Assembly: GCA_947427095.1 (NCBI GenBank)
Contig: CANEGO010000001.1
Span: 1 to 64,000 of the forward strand
DNA length: 64,000 bases
DNA from: an uncultured Clostridium sp.
GTDB taxonomy: Bacteria > Bacillota_I > Bacilli_A > RF39 > UBA660
Direction: 5' to 3'
Below the pieces are notes generated by a model that was not told where the DNA came from, searched no databases, and worked only from the letters and a program-made list of their open reading frames with translations. Of the stretch, positions 15,977 through 24,580 are shown piece after piece; position 1 is the stretch's first letter, and each line of letters opens with the position of its first letter. Position numbers and translations under genes: made by a program.

Positions 15977-16247
15977 TATTCTCTATCGGACTGCAATATC
16001 TAATTTGAAAAATTATAGCATCCACACTGTGTTTTATTACATCGGTTACGACTCCGACAAGTGACCTGTTATCGTTCCAGTGTTCTATTAGAATTAACTG
16101 GGCGAGGTCGGTTAGTTCATTTGGCTTATAAGTTCCGATTGCATTCTCTAAATAAATCTTGGAGGCGGCAATCAAAGAACGAATAAACTCATCATCTTCA
16201 TCGTAGTCGATTCGTAGGTACTCTTTTGCTTTCTTTAAATCCACCAT
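15957..16247 (-). CDS. Head-tail connector (gp6-like)
   Basis: A 96-residue helical protein of the HK97 gp6/phage connector family: LKKAKEYLRIDYDEDDEFIR and IAASKIYLENAIG are typical. It forms the ring attached to the portal after packaging. It follows the major capsid gene by 50 bases. Confidence 0.88.
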   Translation of the reverse strand: MVDLKKAKEYLRIDYDEDDEFIRSLIAASKIYLENAIGTYKPNELTDLAQLILIEHWNDNRSLVGVVTDVIKHSVDAIIFQIRYCSPIENNESGET

Positions 16248-16297
16248 GGATTATCATCTCCCTTTTAAAATGTGAAAAGAGAAGCACTTGGCCTCTC

Positions 16298-17563
16298 TTA
16301 TTCTGTTGGTTCTCCTTCATTTCCACCTTCTGGCGTTACTGGAGTATTTTGTGGTTCTACTGATTGTGGTTGTGGTTGTGCTGGAGTTGTTTCTGTTACA
16401 TTTTTAACATAGACAACTGGTTTTTCTTTTGGTGCTGTAAGTTTGATATTAAGGTATGACTTAACATCTTTCGTTACAACGTCATCTCTTTGAATAGCAC
16501 GGATTAGAGTCAAGTTCTTTGTGAACCCCGCTTCTTTAGATACGGCTAGTGCCATTTCTTCTCGATCCATGAACTTCACGGCTTCTTCTAGGTTACCGAT
16601 ATAAACTGGAGATGCTCCATCTTCATCTTTGATATTTGTGTTTGCGTACACTTCGATATTGATTCCTGCTAGCATTTTCTTTGTTGGATCCTGTGGATTT
16701 GGTTGTAGAATTGGTTTTCCAGTAGCATCTACCCAGTTATCCATGATATCGAACCCATTTTGATTTGTTATGATGATTGCACCATTTAGTAATTCTGGGT
16801 CAAGTTTTGTATTGATTGCTGATTTAATCTCGGCATGGGTACTAGCGTTTAACTTGATACCATTTGCTTTCAATACTGCAAGGATTTTGCGGTTATCTGT
16901 GATAACTGACTTACGAGCAATCCATTTATTGATGTACTTAACAAGCCCACCTTTTTCATCTGATAAAAGTGTGTTACTGATTGGAAGGATTCCACCTTTA
17001 TCTGTGATAGCGAATTTTTGTTGTTTAAGTGTTGGTGATAACATTTCGCCAATTTCGGTTGCTTCTGTAATATCAACGAATGGCTCGATGGTATCTCCGT
17101 TTTCATAAACAAATGAACCACTTGTCGTGCTTGTTGTTTGAACATCTACGAATTGTTTTAGTGGTTTGTATTGTCTTTTTAACTCATTGATTTCTGTGTA
17201 GATGTCTTGCGGAATAATAACGGCTACACTGTTTTGATCGTCGCCTGGTGTCGTAGTTTCAACTAGAACATCTCTTTCTTCTTTCGTTAGATGTTTGCCT
17301 TGTAGGTATTTTACGAGTGCTGTTCTCGTTTCGACAAGCTTTTTCTTGGTTCTTGTTTCTTCAACTTCTACTACTTCATTCCCTTCACTTACTGTTTCTT
17401 CTAATTCTTGCATTTGTTCTTCTAGGATGATTTGGTCTTTGATTTCTTGAGCTTCTTTCGTAGCCTTCTGACCTTCCTCCACTTTACCTGCATCGATTAA
17501 CTCTCTAGCCTCTTTCAATTTGGCTGTTAAATTTCTTCTTAATTCAATTAACTTTTTATTCAT
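16298..17563 (-). CDS. HK97-fold major capsid protein
   Basis: A 421-residue capsid protein. Residues 1-90 are a charged coiled-coil delta domain that acts as scaffold and is probably removed by the adjacent protease. Residues about 105-385 are the HK97 fold (PQDIYTEINELKRQYKPLKQ ... GGILPISNTLLSDEKGGLVK ... NQNGFDIMDNWVDATGKPIL). The last 35 residues are a Pro/Gln/Glu-rich tail unusual for the family, possibly a surface decoration. Confidence 0.93.
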   Translation of the reverse strand: MNKKLIELRRNLTAKLKEARELIDAGKVEEGQKATKEAQEIKDQIILEEQMQELEETVSEGNEVVEVEETRTKKKLVETRTALVKYLQGKHLTKEERDVLVETTTPGDDQNSVAVIIPQDIYTEINELKRQYKPLKQFVDVQTTSTTSGSFVYENGDTIEPFVDITEATEIGEMLSPTLKQQKFAITDKGGILPISNTLLSDEKGGLVKYINKWIARKSVITDNRKILAVLKANGIKLNASTHAEIKSAINTKLDPELLNGAIIITNQNGFDIMDNWVDATGKPILQPNPQDPTKKMLAGINIEVYANTNIKDEDGASPVYIGNLEEAVKFMDREEMALAVSKEAGFTKNLTLIRAIQRDDVVTKDVKSYLNIKLTAPKEKPVVYVKNVTETTPAQPQPQSVEPQNTPVTPEGGNEGEPTE

Positions 17564-17578
17564 ATTTATCTCCCTTTT

Positions 17579-18196
17579 CTATATTTTTAGTAATTCAATC
17601 ATGGCATTTACTTGTGCCTTTTTGAGTTCTTCGAGAACTCTTTCTTCTCTGGTCTTTAAGTTATGTTCTTGTAGTAAAGACCTTTTTCCTACTTCACTGG
17701 TTGGATAAGCCGGAAATGGTGTAGGCGATATCTCTATAAGGTCGATATCTAAAAGTGTTCGCTCGTAGACATCTTCATCTTTCAAGTATTCCCACTTGTC
17801 GCCATTATCACGGATATAAAATCCAAATGACACACCATCGACATCTCCCCTTTTTATGGATTCGTATATATCTCTCGCTTGGCTAGAATTTGGTAGTTCT
17901 AATTCAAAGCGAAGTCCTATCTCATCTTCCACAAGTTCTAGGGTTCTCGATTTGGTACTTCCTAGAACAATGTCGGAGTTATGATTCCATAATGCTTTGA
18001 TGGTATTTTCTTCTAGGCTTTTAGCGAAGGCGCCCTTGGCGACTCTTTCGTACCACTCATCGTATAAAAGATGGCTACGTTCATTGAACTTTACGACATA
18101 TCCTTGGATTATCATCGATTCGCTATTCGTAGGGTTTTCTCTTATATGAATGTCCGTGGTAGGAATGTACCTAATTTCCTTGATCCTTTTCTCCAT
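17579..18196 (-). CDS. Prohead protease (HK97 type)
   Basis: A 205-residue serine protease that matures the capsid. It shows the family blocks IIQGYVVKFNERSHLL, the catalytic His in ALWNHNSDIVLG, and the Ser in GDVDGVSFGFYI, with DLIEISPTPFPAYPTS near the end. I chose MEKRIKEIRY, preceded by GGAGGTGG, over a start 35 codons upstream. The gene overlaps the portal gene by 26 bases. Confidence 0.92.
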   Translation of the reverse strand: MEKRIKEIRYIPTTDIHIRENPTNSESMIIQGYVVKFNERSHLLYDEWYERVAKGAFAKSLEENTIKALWNHNSDIVLGSTKSRTLELVEDEIGLRFELELPNSSQARDIYESIKRGDVDGVSFGFYIRDNGDKWEYLKDEDVYERTLLDIDLIEISPTPFPAYPTSEVGKRSLLQEHNLKTREERVLEELKKAQVNAMIELLKI

Positions 18197-19547
18197 CGTT
18201 TCCACCTCCCTCTTGTTCCTCGTTTTCACTTGGATTTTTTTCTTCTTCATCTGGAGGCTTATCCTCCATTTCATCTGGTTTTGTTTCTTGTTGTTTCTCA
18301 TCTTTAATTTTGACTTTTTGTTTTTGGTACTCGTTCATCAAATCAATGTCGATGTAGTTTAATGACATATAGTGTTTATCGCCATTTTTGATTTTGTCTT
18401 TGTCCTCCAGTTCTCGCACTTCATTGATAGAATAAATTCCTAGGTTTATCATTTTCTCGTAGTATGCTGCTCGATTGGTGCTATCTCCTCGAAGTAATGA
18501 ATTTAAGTTAAACTTAAAGTAATACTTCTTGTTTAGGATTTCATCTTCAGTGAATAACTGGTACTGGAGTTCTTGCTCCCAACTAATCAATAAAGGCGAC
18601 AAAGTATCTCGTACGAATTCTAACGATTGTTGTTCTATGTTCGAGAATGTGGCTCTTTCTAGGTCTGCTAACATATGTGGTGGTACATTAAAAATTCGAG
18701 CAATCTCCGCAATGGAGAATTTTTGCGTTTCTATGTACTGGGCATCACATTGTTTAATTCCTAGTGACTGGTAGTCAAGCCCTGCATCTAGTATTGCTAC
18801 TCGGTGTGCATTATCAATTCCATTATTGAACTTTTCCCACTCTTGTCTTATGACTTGTTTAGCTTCTGGGTTTAATGGTTGAGGAACTTTTAAAACTCCA
18901 CTACTCATTGTTCCGTTCGCATAAAATTTGCCAGTGAACTTTTGACCTGCGATTTGGATTCCGATTGTTTCTCTAGCTACATCTATTGGACTCTTACCCA
19001 CTATTCCATTTGTAGATAATCCCTTAATATGTAAAACACTCGTGTATGGCAAATTGACTACTTGCCCATTTACGAGTGTTGTTTGCACTAGGTATCGTTT
19101 TAGGTTTCCGTGTTGGTCTTTTTCCATTACTATTTTTGTAACGAGAGGATTTAAAATCCATAAGGCTTTTGGGTATCCGGTTTTACTCCATTCAATTTCG
19201 GCATAAGCATTTCCATAAAGTTGCCTATGTGCTTCCATGGTTTGCTTAAATTGAAACGGAGTCATGTATGGATTCGGTCTTGTTTCAATAAGTTTGGCTA
19301 TCGGATGATCGTGTATTCGTTTTTTCTTGCCTCGACTTTCCTGGTATAACTGGAGAGGGAGCATCGCTACATGATTTGATAAAATTCTGATACAAGCATA
19401 AACGGCAGCAATGTTCATGGCTGTGTCGGTAGTGACATTTTCGCCTGAATAAGTATCGTTTCCACCTATTAGGTTGATGAGCCATTTATTTGGTGCTTTC
19501 AAATCACTTGTATCTTCGTTTCGCTTTTCTAATTTTCTAAATAGCAT
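18171..19547 (-). CDS. Portal protein (HK97 family)
   Basis: A 458-residue portal that forms the dodecameric DNA entry ring and packaging base. Family blocks include AVYACIRILSNHVAMLPLQL, FKQTMEAHRQLYGNAYAEIE, FNVPPHMLADLERATFSNIE and NLNSLLRGDSTNRAAYYEKM. The last 60 residues are a Lys/Glu/Pro-rich disordered tail. It lies between terminase and protease as expected. Confidence 0.93.
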   Translation of the reverse strand: MLFRKLEKRNEDTSDLKAPNKWLINLIGGNDTYSGENVTTDTAMNIAAVYACIRILSNHVAMLPLQLYQESRGKKKRIHDHPIAKLIETRPNPYMTPFQFKQTMEAHRQLYGNAYAEIEWSKTGYPKALWILNPLVTKIVMEKDQHGNLKRYLVQTTLVNGQVVNLPYTSVLHIKGLSTNGIVGKSPIDVARETIGIQIAGQKFTGKFYANGTMSSGVLKVPQPLNPEAKQVIRQEWEKFNNGIDNAHRVAILDAGLDYQSLGIKQCDAQYIETQKFSIAEIARIFNVPPHMLADLERATFSNIEQQSLEFVRDTLSPLLISWEQELQYQLFTEDEILNKKYYFKFNLNSLLRGDSTNRAAYYEKMINLGIYSINEVRELEDKDKIKNGDKHYMSLNYIDIDLMNEYQKQKVKIKDEKQQETKPDEMEDKPPDEEEKNPSENEEQEGGGNDGEKDQGN

Positions 19548-19558
19548 TTAGTTCCACC

Positions 19559-19756
19559 TCATTTCAGTATTTTGGATAACACTCCACCAAGCCACACGAA
19601 TGCGAGACCTTGAACGAGCAATCCTACTTTGATGTCATATAAATATGCGGATATGACTATCGAAATAAGCCCAGACAGGATCAAGATATCTTCAATGTAG
19701 CTACACAAAAAAACGAACCTATCACGAGTTCGCTCACTTAATTTTTTATGGGACAT
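19559..19756 (-). CDS. Small two-helix membrane protein between terminase and portal
   Basis: A 65-residue protein with two hydrophobic helices (about residues 18-36 and 42-60) and a charged N-terminus. It starts at MSHKKLSE behind AAAGGAG. Small genes of this shape are common between terminase and portal in Bacillota phages, but their role is unknown. Confidence 0.6.
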   Translation of the reverse strand: MSHKKLSERTRDRFVFLCSYIEDILILSGLISIVISAYLYDIKVGLLVQGLAFVWLGGVLSKILK

Positions 19757-19772
19757 CTTCGGTATCTCCTTT

Positions 19773-21314
19773 CTAAAATCCAAATCCTTCACTCATGATG
19801 TGCCTATTGATATCGACTATTCCGTTATCGATTCGTGCTAATGTGTGGCTAATTATCATTGCCGCTGCTGGGTCAATCCTGAACCTTGCCTTGCTCTTAT
19901 CGAGCATCTTGTTTTCATTGGCATCAGTCTTGGCGATGGCATTCGATACTGCCCATGTAAGAACTGGATTCATATTTGTAATAATTCGTTTTTGTAATAC
20001 TAATGCTTCTACATCCTTGGTTGGTTCTGACAAAGTAAGCATTCCTTGTCTTACCTCCACCATAACGAACCCATCATGCTCCATATCGGTCGCAAATTGC
20101 GTGGCATTGTAAGGATCGTAACCTATTTGAATAACTGGGTAGATTAGGTTTAAGTCGGCAATGTATTTTTTTATGTAGTCATAATCCACGACGTCGCCTT
20201 CTGTCGCTGTTATAAAGCCCTGTTTTATCCATAGGCTATATGGTACTCTATCTTGTTTTTCTCGCTCTAAAACTCGATTTTTGGGCATAAAACTGTGCGA
20301 AAGCATGACATATTCGCCCGTATCCAATTTAAACTCAGCATTTACGCTCGTTAGGTCGATTTTAGAGGACAAATCCACCCCTATGGTGCAAGGTCGGCCT
20401 CTTATCTTCTCGAAGTCGAATTCTCGGTCACTTGCTTTCCATTTTTTCATATCCATCCATGCTATCTCGCCATTTACCCATTGGTTTAGGTATAATCTTC
20501 GGAATGTCGCCTCGGCTGTTGGTATTTCCTTGGCTCGAACTGCTAGAGTTCGCATTTCTTCGATTTTTCTAAATACACCAAGTGCAGGGTTGGCGATGTA
20601 CCATGTTTTCTCATCATAAATGTCGGCATCTTCTGGTGCTTCGTAAATGACTGGATAGAAAGTTTTATCAGTAACTACACCATCAAGGATTTTCTTTGAG
20701 TATTCGTATAACTCGTAGCATATTGTTCCGATTTCGACACCTGCTGTCGTTATGCTTATGAATAATGGTTGTCTACGAGCACCTTGACTGGTTTTCATCA
20801 AGTCATAAAGTTTACGATTCTTCGCTGCATGAATTTCATCATAGATGACAATGTGAGCATTGAACCCGTCCTTTGTGTTTGTATCCGCTGATATTGCCTT
20901 ATAAAAAGAATTTGTTTCTAGTCTTACGATTTTCTTTTGCGATTCTAGTATCTTACATTTCTTGAATAAGGCTTTATTCATTCGTATCATGGCGGCTGCC
21001 GCATTGAATACCTTGGATGCTTGTTCTCGGTCGTTGGCACATGAGTAAATCTCTGCTCCATACTCATCATCCATGAATAGGAAGTACACGAGCATTGCTG
21101 CGATTAGTTCTGTCTTGCCATTTTTTCTTGGTAGGAAGATGAAGGCTTCACGATATTGCCTTGTTCCATCTTCATTAAGTGTTCCGATTAAATCTCTAAC
21201 GATTTTGTCTTGAAACTCCATGAGATTGAAAGGCTTTCTTGCGAATTCTCCTTGCGTGTGTTTTAGAAGTTTAATGAACTTGACTGCGGTGTTGGCTTTC
21301 TTTTCATCAAACAT
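19773..21314 (-). CDS. terL: Terminase large subunit
   Basis: A 513-residue packaging motor. The N-terminal ATPase has Walker A FLPRKNGKTELIAAM and Walker B HIVIYDEIHAAK, with SITTAGVEIGTICYELYEYS as coupling region. The C-terminal nuclease has GVDLSSKIDLTSV, TEGDVVDYDYI and acidic residues for metals. It belongs to the HK97/phi-type TerL group. It is one base from the small subunit gene and makes the concatemer cuts. Confidence 0.95.
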   Translation of the reverse strand: MFDEKKANTAVKFIKLLKHTQGEFARKPFNLMEFQDKIVRDLIGTLNEDGTRQYREAFIFLPRKNGKTELIAAMLVYFLFMDDEYGAEIYSCANDREQASKVFNAAAAMIRMNKALFKKCKILESQKKIVRLETNSFYKAISADTNTKDGFNAHIVIYDEIHAAKNRKLYDLMKTSQGARRQPLFISITTAGVEIGTICYELYEYSKKILDGVVTDKTFYPVIYEAPEDADIYDEKTWYIANPALGVFRKIEEMRTLAVRAKEIPTAEATFRRLYLNQWVNGEIAWMDMKKWKASDREFDFEKIRGRPCTIGVDLSSKIDLTSVNAEFKLDTGEYVMLSHSFMPKNRVLEREKQDRVPYSLWIKQGFITATEGDVVDYDYIKKYIADLNLIYPVIQIGYDPYNATQFATDMEHDGFVMVEVRQGMLTLSEPTKDVEALVLQKRIITNMNPVLTWAVSNAIAKTDANENKMLDKSKARFRIDPAAAMIISHTLARIDNGIVDINRHIMSEGFGF

Positions 21315-21315
21315 A

Positions 21316-21813
21316 CTAATCGTTCCCCTTTAGTAGTTCCTCCATCTCATCATCGAAGTCATCTCCTGGTAGTTGCATCCTACCTCGGCTAGATGGTGTT
21401 AGTCCGAATTCGGTCATAAACTCTTTGGCGAGTTTTAAGTAACGATGAGCGATAGAAACTTGGGGGATTTGTTGCACATAACCACTCGGAGTTTTGATGA
21501 TGGTACTTTGTGCCTTATCGATTTGTTGCTCGGCTTCTTTGTACCTACTCCAACATTTGCAATATGCCTCTAATGCCGAGGTGTCATTGACTTTTAAAAG
21601 TCCAAGGTCGGCAAGTATCGGTGCGACTCTATCCCACTCGGCATTGGCAATTGGATTATTCTTGATCCATTCAGGCGCTTCTAATAGTGATACATCTGTT
21701 ATTGCTGGTACACTATTTTCTAATTCTATTCGCTCGGTGATATCCCTTTTTCCTGGGTTACCATTCATTTGATGTACTACTGTTGGCGTTGGTTTTGGTC
21801 CTCGCGTTGACAC
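21316..21813 (-). CDS. terS: Terminase small subunit (P27 family)
   Basis: A 165-residue DNA-recognition subunit. STRGPKPTPTVVHQMNGNPG, then EAPEWIKNNPIANAEWDRV and YCKCWSRYKEAEQQI, is the standard P27 pattern. It selects phage DNA for TerL, with which it is cotranscribed. Confidence 0.93.
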   Translation of the reverse strand: MSTRGPKPTPTVVHQMNGNPGKRDITERIELENSVPAITDVSLLEAPEWIKNNPIANAEWDRVAPILADLGLLKVNDTSALEAYCKCWSRYKEAEQQIDKAQSTIIKTPSGYVQQIPQVSIAHRYLKLAKEFMTEFGLTPSSRGRMQLPGDDFDDEMEELLKGND

Positions 21814-21825
21814 ATTGCATTCCTC

Positions 21826-23163
21826 CTAACTTGTCATAGTTTCTCCTCCTATTACTTCTTCGTAGGTGTATTCCTTACCATCACGAATAAGGCGAATGGT
21901 TTCAGAACTACCTTTGAATTGTAAATATCTCTTGACTATTACATCAACATACTTCTCATCTATCTCGATTGCGTAACACTTTCGCTCTAACTGCTCGGCG
22001 GCTATCAAGGTCGAACCTGAACCTCCGAACCCATCGAAGACGATGTCATCCTTTTTGCTCGAATTAACCATCAATTTGGCTACGAGTGTAATTGGTTTCA
22101 TGGTAGGATGTTCTTCGCTTCTTGTTGGTTTATCGTTGTAAATAACCGTACTATTTTCGTTATTACTATCGATTAACTTTTGGAAAAAGTCGACTAATTC
22201 GCTTTTGGACATTTTCTTTGGATTCATTTGCACGAAGTCATCGATGACCGTGTCCTTATCTCTATCTCCATACCACTTATGTCCTGCTCCTGGTTTCCAT
22301 CCATAAAGGATTGGCTCATGCCTCCAGTGATAGTCTTGCCTTCCCATGACTAAACTGTTCTTTACCCATATCAAACATTGCTTATAACAAAATCCGGCAT
22401 CCATGAATGATTTCCTAAAGTTGACCGCTTCCGTATCGGCATGGAACACATAAATAGGCGCACCACTTTTACAGGCTTCAAAAGTCCTAGTATAAAAAGC
22501 AACTAAAAAACGATGAAAACTTTCATCATCTTTAAAATTATCATTTTGAATTTTCTTTCCATCTGCTGATGAATAATCCACGTTGTATGGCGGATCCGTT
22601 ATCACGACATCTATTTGCTCGTTCTCTAGTAATCTGATATAAGTTTCTTTGATGGTCGAGTCGCCACAGATGACTTTATGGTTTCCAAGTTTCCATATAT
22701 CTCCTGGCTTGGAGAACGGAACTTTCGGAATGTTATTTTCTAGGTCGAAGTCATCTTCCTTTACTTCATTCTTAACAAACATCTTGGTATATTCTTCAAC
22801 ATCGAACCCTGTTAGTTCCATGACTCCAACTGTATTTAATTCATCGAGTAAGACTCCTAACTTTTCCATATCCCATTCGCCACTTATTTTGTTAAGTGCG
22901 ATATTGAGTGCCTTTTCATCTTCTTTGGATAAATCTAAAACTACACACTCGGCTTCTTCTGTTCCTAGGGCTTTCATGACTGTGGCTCTTTGGTGTCCAC
23001 CGATTATTGTTCCATCTTTGTTTATGATGATGGGATCTACATATCCAAAATGTAAAAGACTATTTTTGATTTTCTCGTATTCAGCATCTCCTGGTTGGAG
23101 ATTCTTTCTAGGATTATACTCGGCTGGTTTTAATTCCTCGATTCTTCGTTTTTCTATATTCAC
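21826..23163 (-). CDS. ParB domain fused to DNA methyltransferase
   Basis: A 445-residue fusion. Residues 1-115 are a ParB/Srx-like domain (LKPAEYNPRKNLQPGDAEY ... GTIIGGHQRATVMKAL). The rest is a beta-class N6-adenine or N4-cytosine methyltransferase with the catalytic DPPYNVDYSS and the AdoMet motif IVFDGFGGSGSTLIAAEQ near the end. It modifies phage DNA, probably against restriction, or marks packaging DNA, given its place just before terS. The GTG start follows AAGGAGG; the upstream ATG has no site. Confidence 0.9.
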   Translation of the reverse strand: MNIEKRRIEELKPAEYNPRKNLQPGDAEYEKIKNSLLHFGYVDPIIINKDGTIIGGHQRATVMKALGTEEAECVVLDLSKEDEKALNIALNKISGEWDMEKLGVLLDELNTVGVMELTGFDVEEYTKMFVKNEVKEDDFDLENNIPKVPFSKPGDIWKLGNHKVICGDSTIKETYIRLLENEQIDVVITDPPYNVDYSSADGKKIQNDNFKDDESFHRFLVAFYTRTFEACKSGAPIYVFHADTEAVNFRKSFMDAGFCYKQCLIWVKNSLVMGRQDYHWRHEPILYGWKPGAGHKWYGDRDKDTVIDDFVQMNPKKMSKSELVDFFQKLIDSNNENSTVIYNDKPTRSEEHPTMKPITLVAKLMVNSSKKDDIVFDGFGGSGSTLIAAEQLERKCYAIEIDEKYVDVIVKRYLQFKGSSETIRLIRDGKEYTYEEVIGGETMTS

Positions 23164-23276
23164 GATTTTTTCCTCCTTCAAAATTTGATACCCCCTTATG
23201 AAATACGCGATTTCATACACGAAGTTGGGCGCCGTTCGTTAGAGAGCGTCGCTCTAGCTTTTCATGGGTGGGGGTG

Positions 23277-23621
23277 TTAGTGTTTGATTCCATTGTGGCA
23301 AGACTCACACAAACTCATGAGATTATCTAGGTCTAACCTTTTACTCCAGTCTTTCTTAACTGGGATGATGTGGTGTACCATGGTCGCTACAGAGAGTACG
23401 CCTTTTTGTCGACACAACACACAATGATATCCATCCCTTGCTAATGCCAAGGCTCGTATGGCCTCCCATTCTGGTGTCTTATAGAAGTCAGTATATATCT
23501 TGTCTGTACGTTCCCTATTATAGCGGGTGTAATACTCATCTTGGTGCTTGGTACAATACCTTTCCCTTGTAAGGCTCGTACAACCCGCCTTATTGCATAA
23601 ATGAATGGCTTTCATGGGCAT
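23277..23621 (-). CDS. HNH endonuclease
   Basis: A 114-residue HNH nuclease. Zinc-binding cysteines are in CNKAGCTSLTRERYC, CVLCRQKG and LCESCHNG; the catalytic block is TMVHHIIPVKKDWSKRLDLD-NL. Phage HNH proteins at this place, next to the terminase genes, stimulate terminase cleavage at cohesive ends in HK97-type phages. The start is uncertain among three nearby ATGs; GAGGTGG favours MPMKAIHL. Confidence 0.9.
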   Translation of the reverse strand: MPMKAIHLCNKAGCTSLTRERYCTKHQDEYYTRYNRERTDKIYTDFYKTPEWEAIRALALARDGYHCVLCRQKGVLSVATMVHHIIPVKKDWSKRLDLDNLMSLCESCHNGIKH

Positions 23622-23734
23622 TTGCTCCACCTCTATCCTAAACGCGTCACACAGGGCTTAAAAACGCCCAATTATCGCGTTATTATCTTTTTGTATTTTC
23701 TAAAAGTCCAATATCGCCTATTTTTGATAAATAA

Positions 23735-23756
23735 AAAGGGAATATTGCATCCCTTT
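23735..23756 (-). terminator. Possible terminator between HNH and zinc-ribbon genes
   Basis: On the minus strand AAAGGGA and TCCCTTT pair over an 8-base loop and are followed by TTTTATTTAT. The stem is only 7 bp, so partial termination is more likely. About 65 bases upstream lies a TATAAT box, so a very short transcript could be made. Confidence 0.45.
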
Positions 23757-23797
23757 CAATTTATCGAAATCTTAGGTCGAGGAGGACCAGAAATAAA

Positions 23798-23833
23798 GTG
23801 GTAATTCGTGCGAACTACCACAATACCATTATA
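23798..23833 (-). promoter_or_regulatory. TATAAT box followed by a 24-bp palindrome
   Basis: A perfect TATAAT lies at 23828-23833 (minus strand) with no good -35, which fits an activator-dependent promoter. Just downstream, at the expected start of transcription, lies a 24-bp near-perfect palindrome (23798-23821, outer arms GTGGTA/TACCAC and inner TTCG/CGAA). It could be an operator for the phage late genes (HNH onward). Confidence 0.5.
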
Positions 23834-23879
23834 CTATATCTAGTTGCGAGTAAACTGCCCCATTTCTGCTACTTTTCTG

Positions 23880-24140
23880 CTACTTTTCAGCCCCTTGCCT
23901 ATTTTGTAGTTCTTTTTCCATTTCTCGCCTTATGTAACTTTCCTGTTTATGTAATTTTATTAATTCTTTCCGAATATTAGCTTCTTCTTCGCTTAAACTA
24001 TCAGGTCTTACCACAATTCCTTTGAATTGAGCGAATGCTTCGGTTTCGCCACATAAAGGGCATATTTGAGTATGGTTATCGGCTCTTGAAAGTGCAGGAT
24101 AACCATTATATTGCTTTTTACACTTTGGACATTTTCTCAT
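23880..24140 (-). CDS. Zinc-ribbon protein of the amidoligase cassette
   Basis: An 86-residue protein with two CxxC knuckles (CPKCKKQY and CPLCGET) forming a zinc ribbon, followed by a charged helical tail. Its ATG overlaps the end of the cyclotransferase gene, so the two are coupled. The function is unknown; it could bind nucleic acid or a partner protein. Confidence 0.65.
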   Translation of the reverse strand: MRKCPKCKKQYNGYPALSRADNHTQICPLCGETEAFAQFKGIVVRPDSLSEEEANIRKELIKLHKQESYIRREMEKELQNRQGAEK

Positions 24141-24141
24141 C

Positions 24142-24561
24142 TTAATACATCTCACTTTCTTCTAGGGCTTTCTCTAGAATTTTTTTATCAAATCCAAATC
24201 TTTCATATCCTTGGTCTAGGACATTGTAATAATTCGTTGGTGGTGTTGATTCTTTTTTAGTATTCATGATGTAAACCATGGCATCCACTTTCTGACCGTT
24301 GACTTTAATTTTTAACATCTCTTTTCTGTAAAATCTAGGGTATCCTTCATAAATGTCAAGACTTCGCTCATCGCTAGGTTTAATATCCCATATTAGGACA
24401 GGCACTTCATACCCATCGAATGGTTCTATCGATGCTGGTCCGTTAAATAATAACCTCCAATTTTTTAGTATGCTTGTTCCTACTATTGTGGCTGTAGGAC
24501 ATCTTCTAGCCATTTGTTCTTCGCTTAGGTTACTTCCGTAAGCAATGTAATATCTTTTCAT
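24142..24561 (-). CDS. Gamma-glutamylcyclotransferase-like (AIG2/GGCT)
   Basis: A 139-residue GGCT-fold protein. It has the phosphate-loop-like YIAYGSNLSEEQMARRCP and the conserved acid in LDIYEGYPRFY. The family cleaves gamma-glutamyl amides, releasing 5-oxoproline. It directly follows an amidoligase, a pairing predicted for peptide or amine tagging and untagging systems. The real substrate in phage infection is unknown. Confidence 0.88.
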   Translation of the reverse strand: MKRYYIAYGSNLSEEQMARRCPTATIVGTSILKNWRLLFNGPASIEPFDGYEVPVLIWDIKPSDERSLDIYEGYPRFYRKEMLKIKVNGQKVDAMVYIMNTKKESTPPTNYYNVLDQGYERFGFDKKILEKALEESEMY

Positions 24562-24580
24562 TTTTTCTTTCCTCCTCTAT

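Noticed and set aside
22649-23188. 179-codon plus-strand frame opposite the ParB-methyltransferase gene
   Set aside because: The opposite strand encodes well-conserved motifs; Ser/Phe-rich antisense composition.
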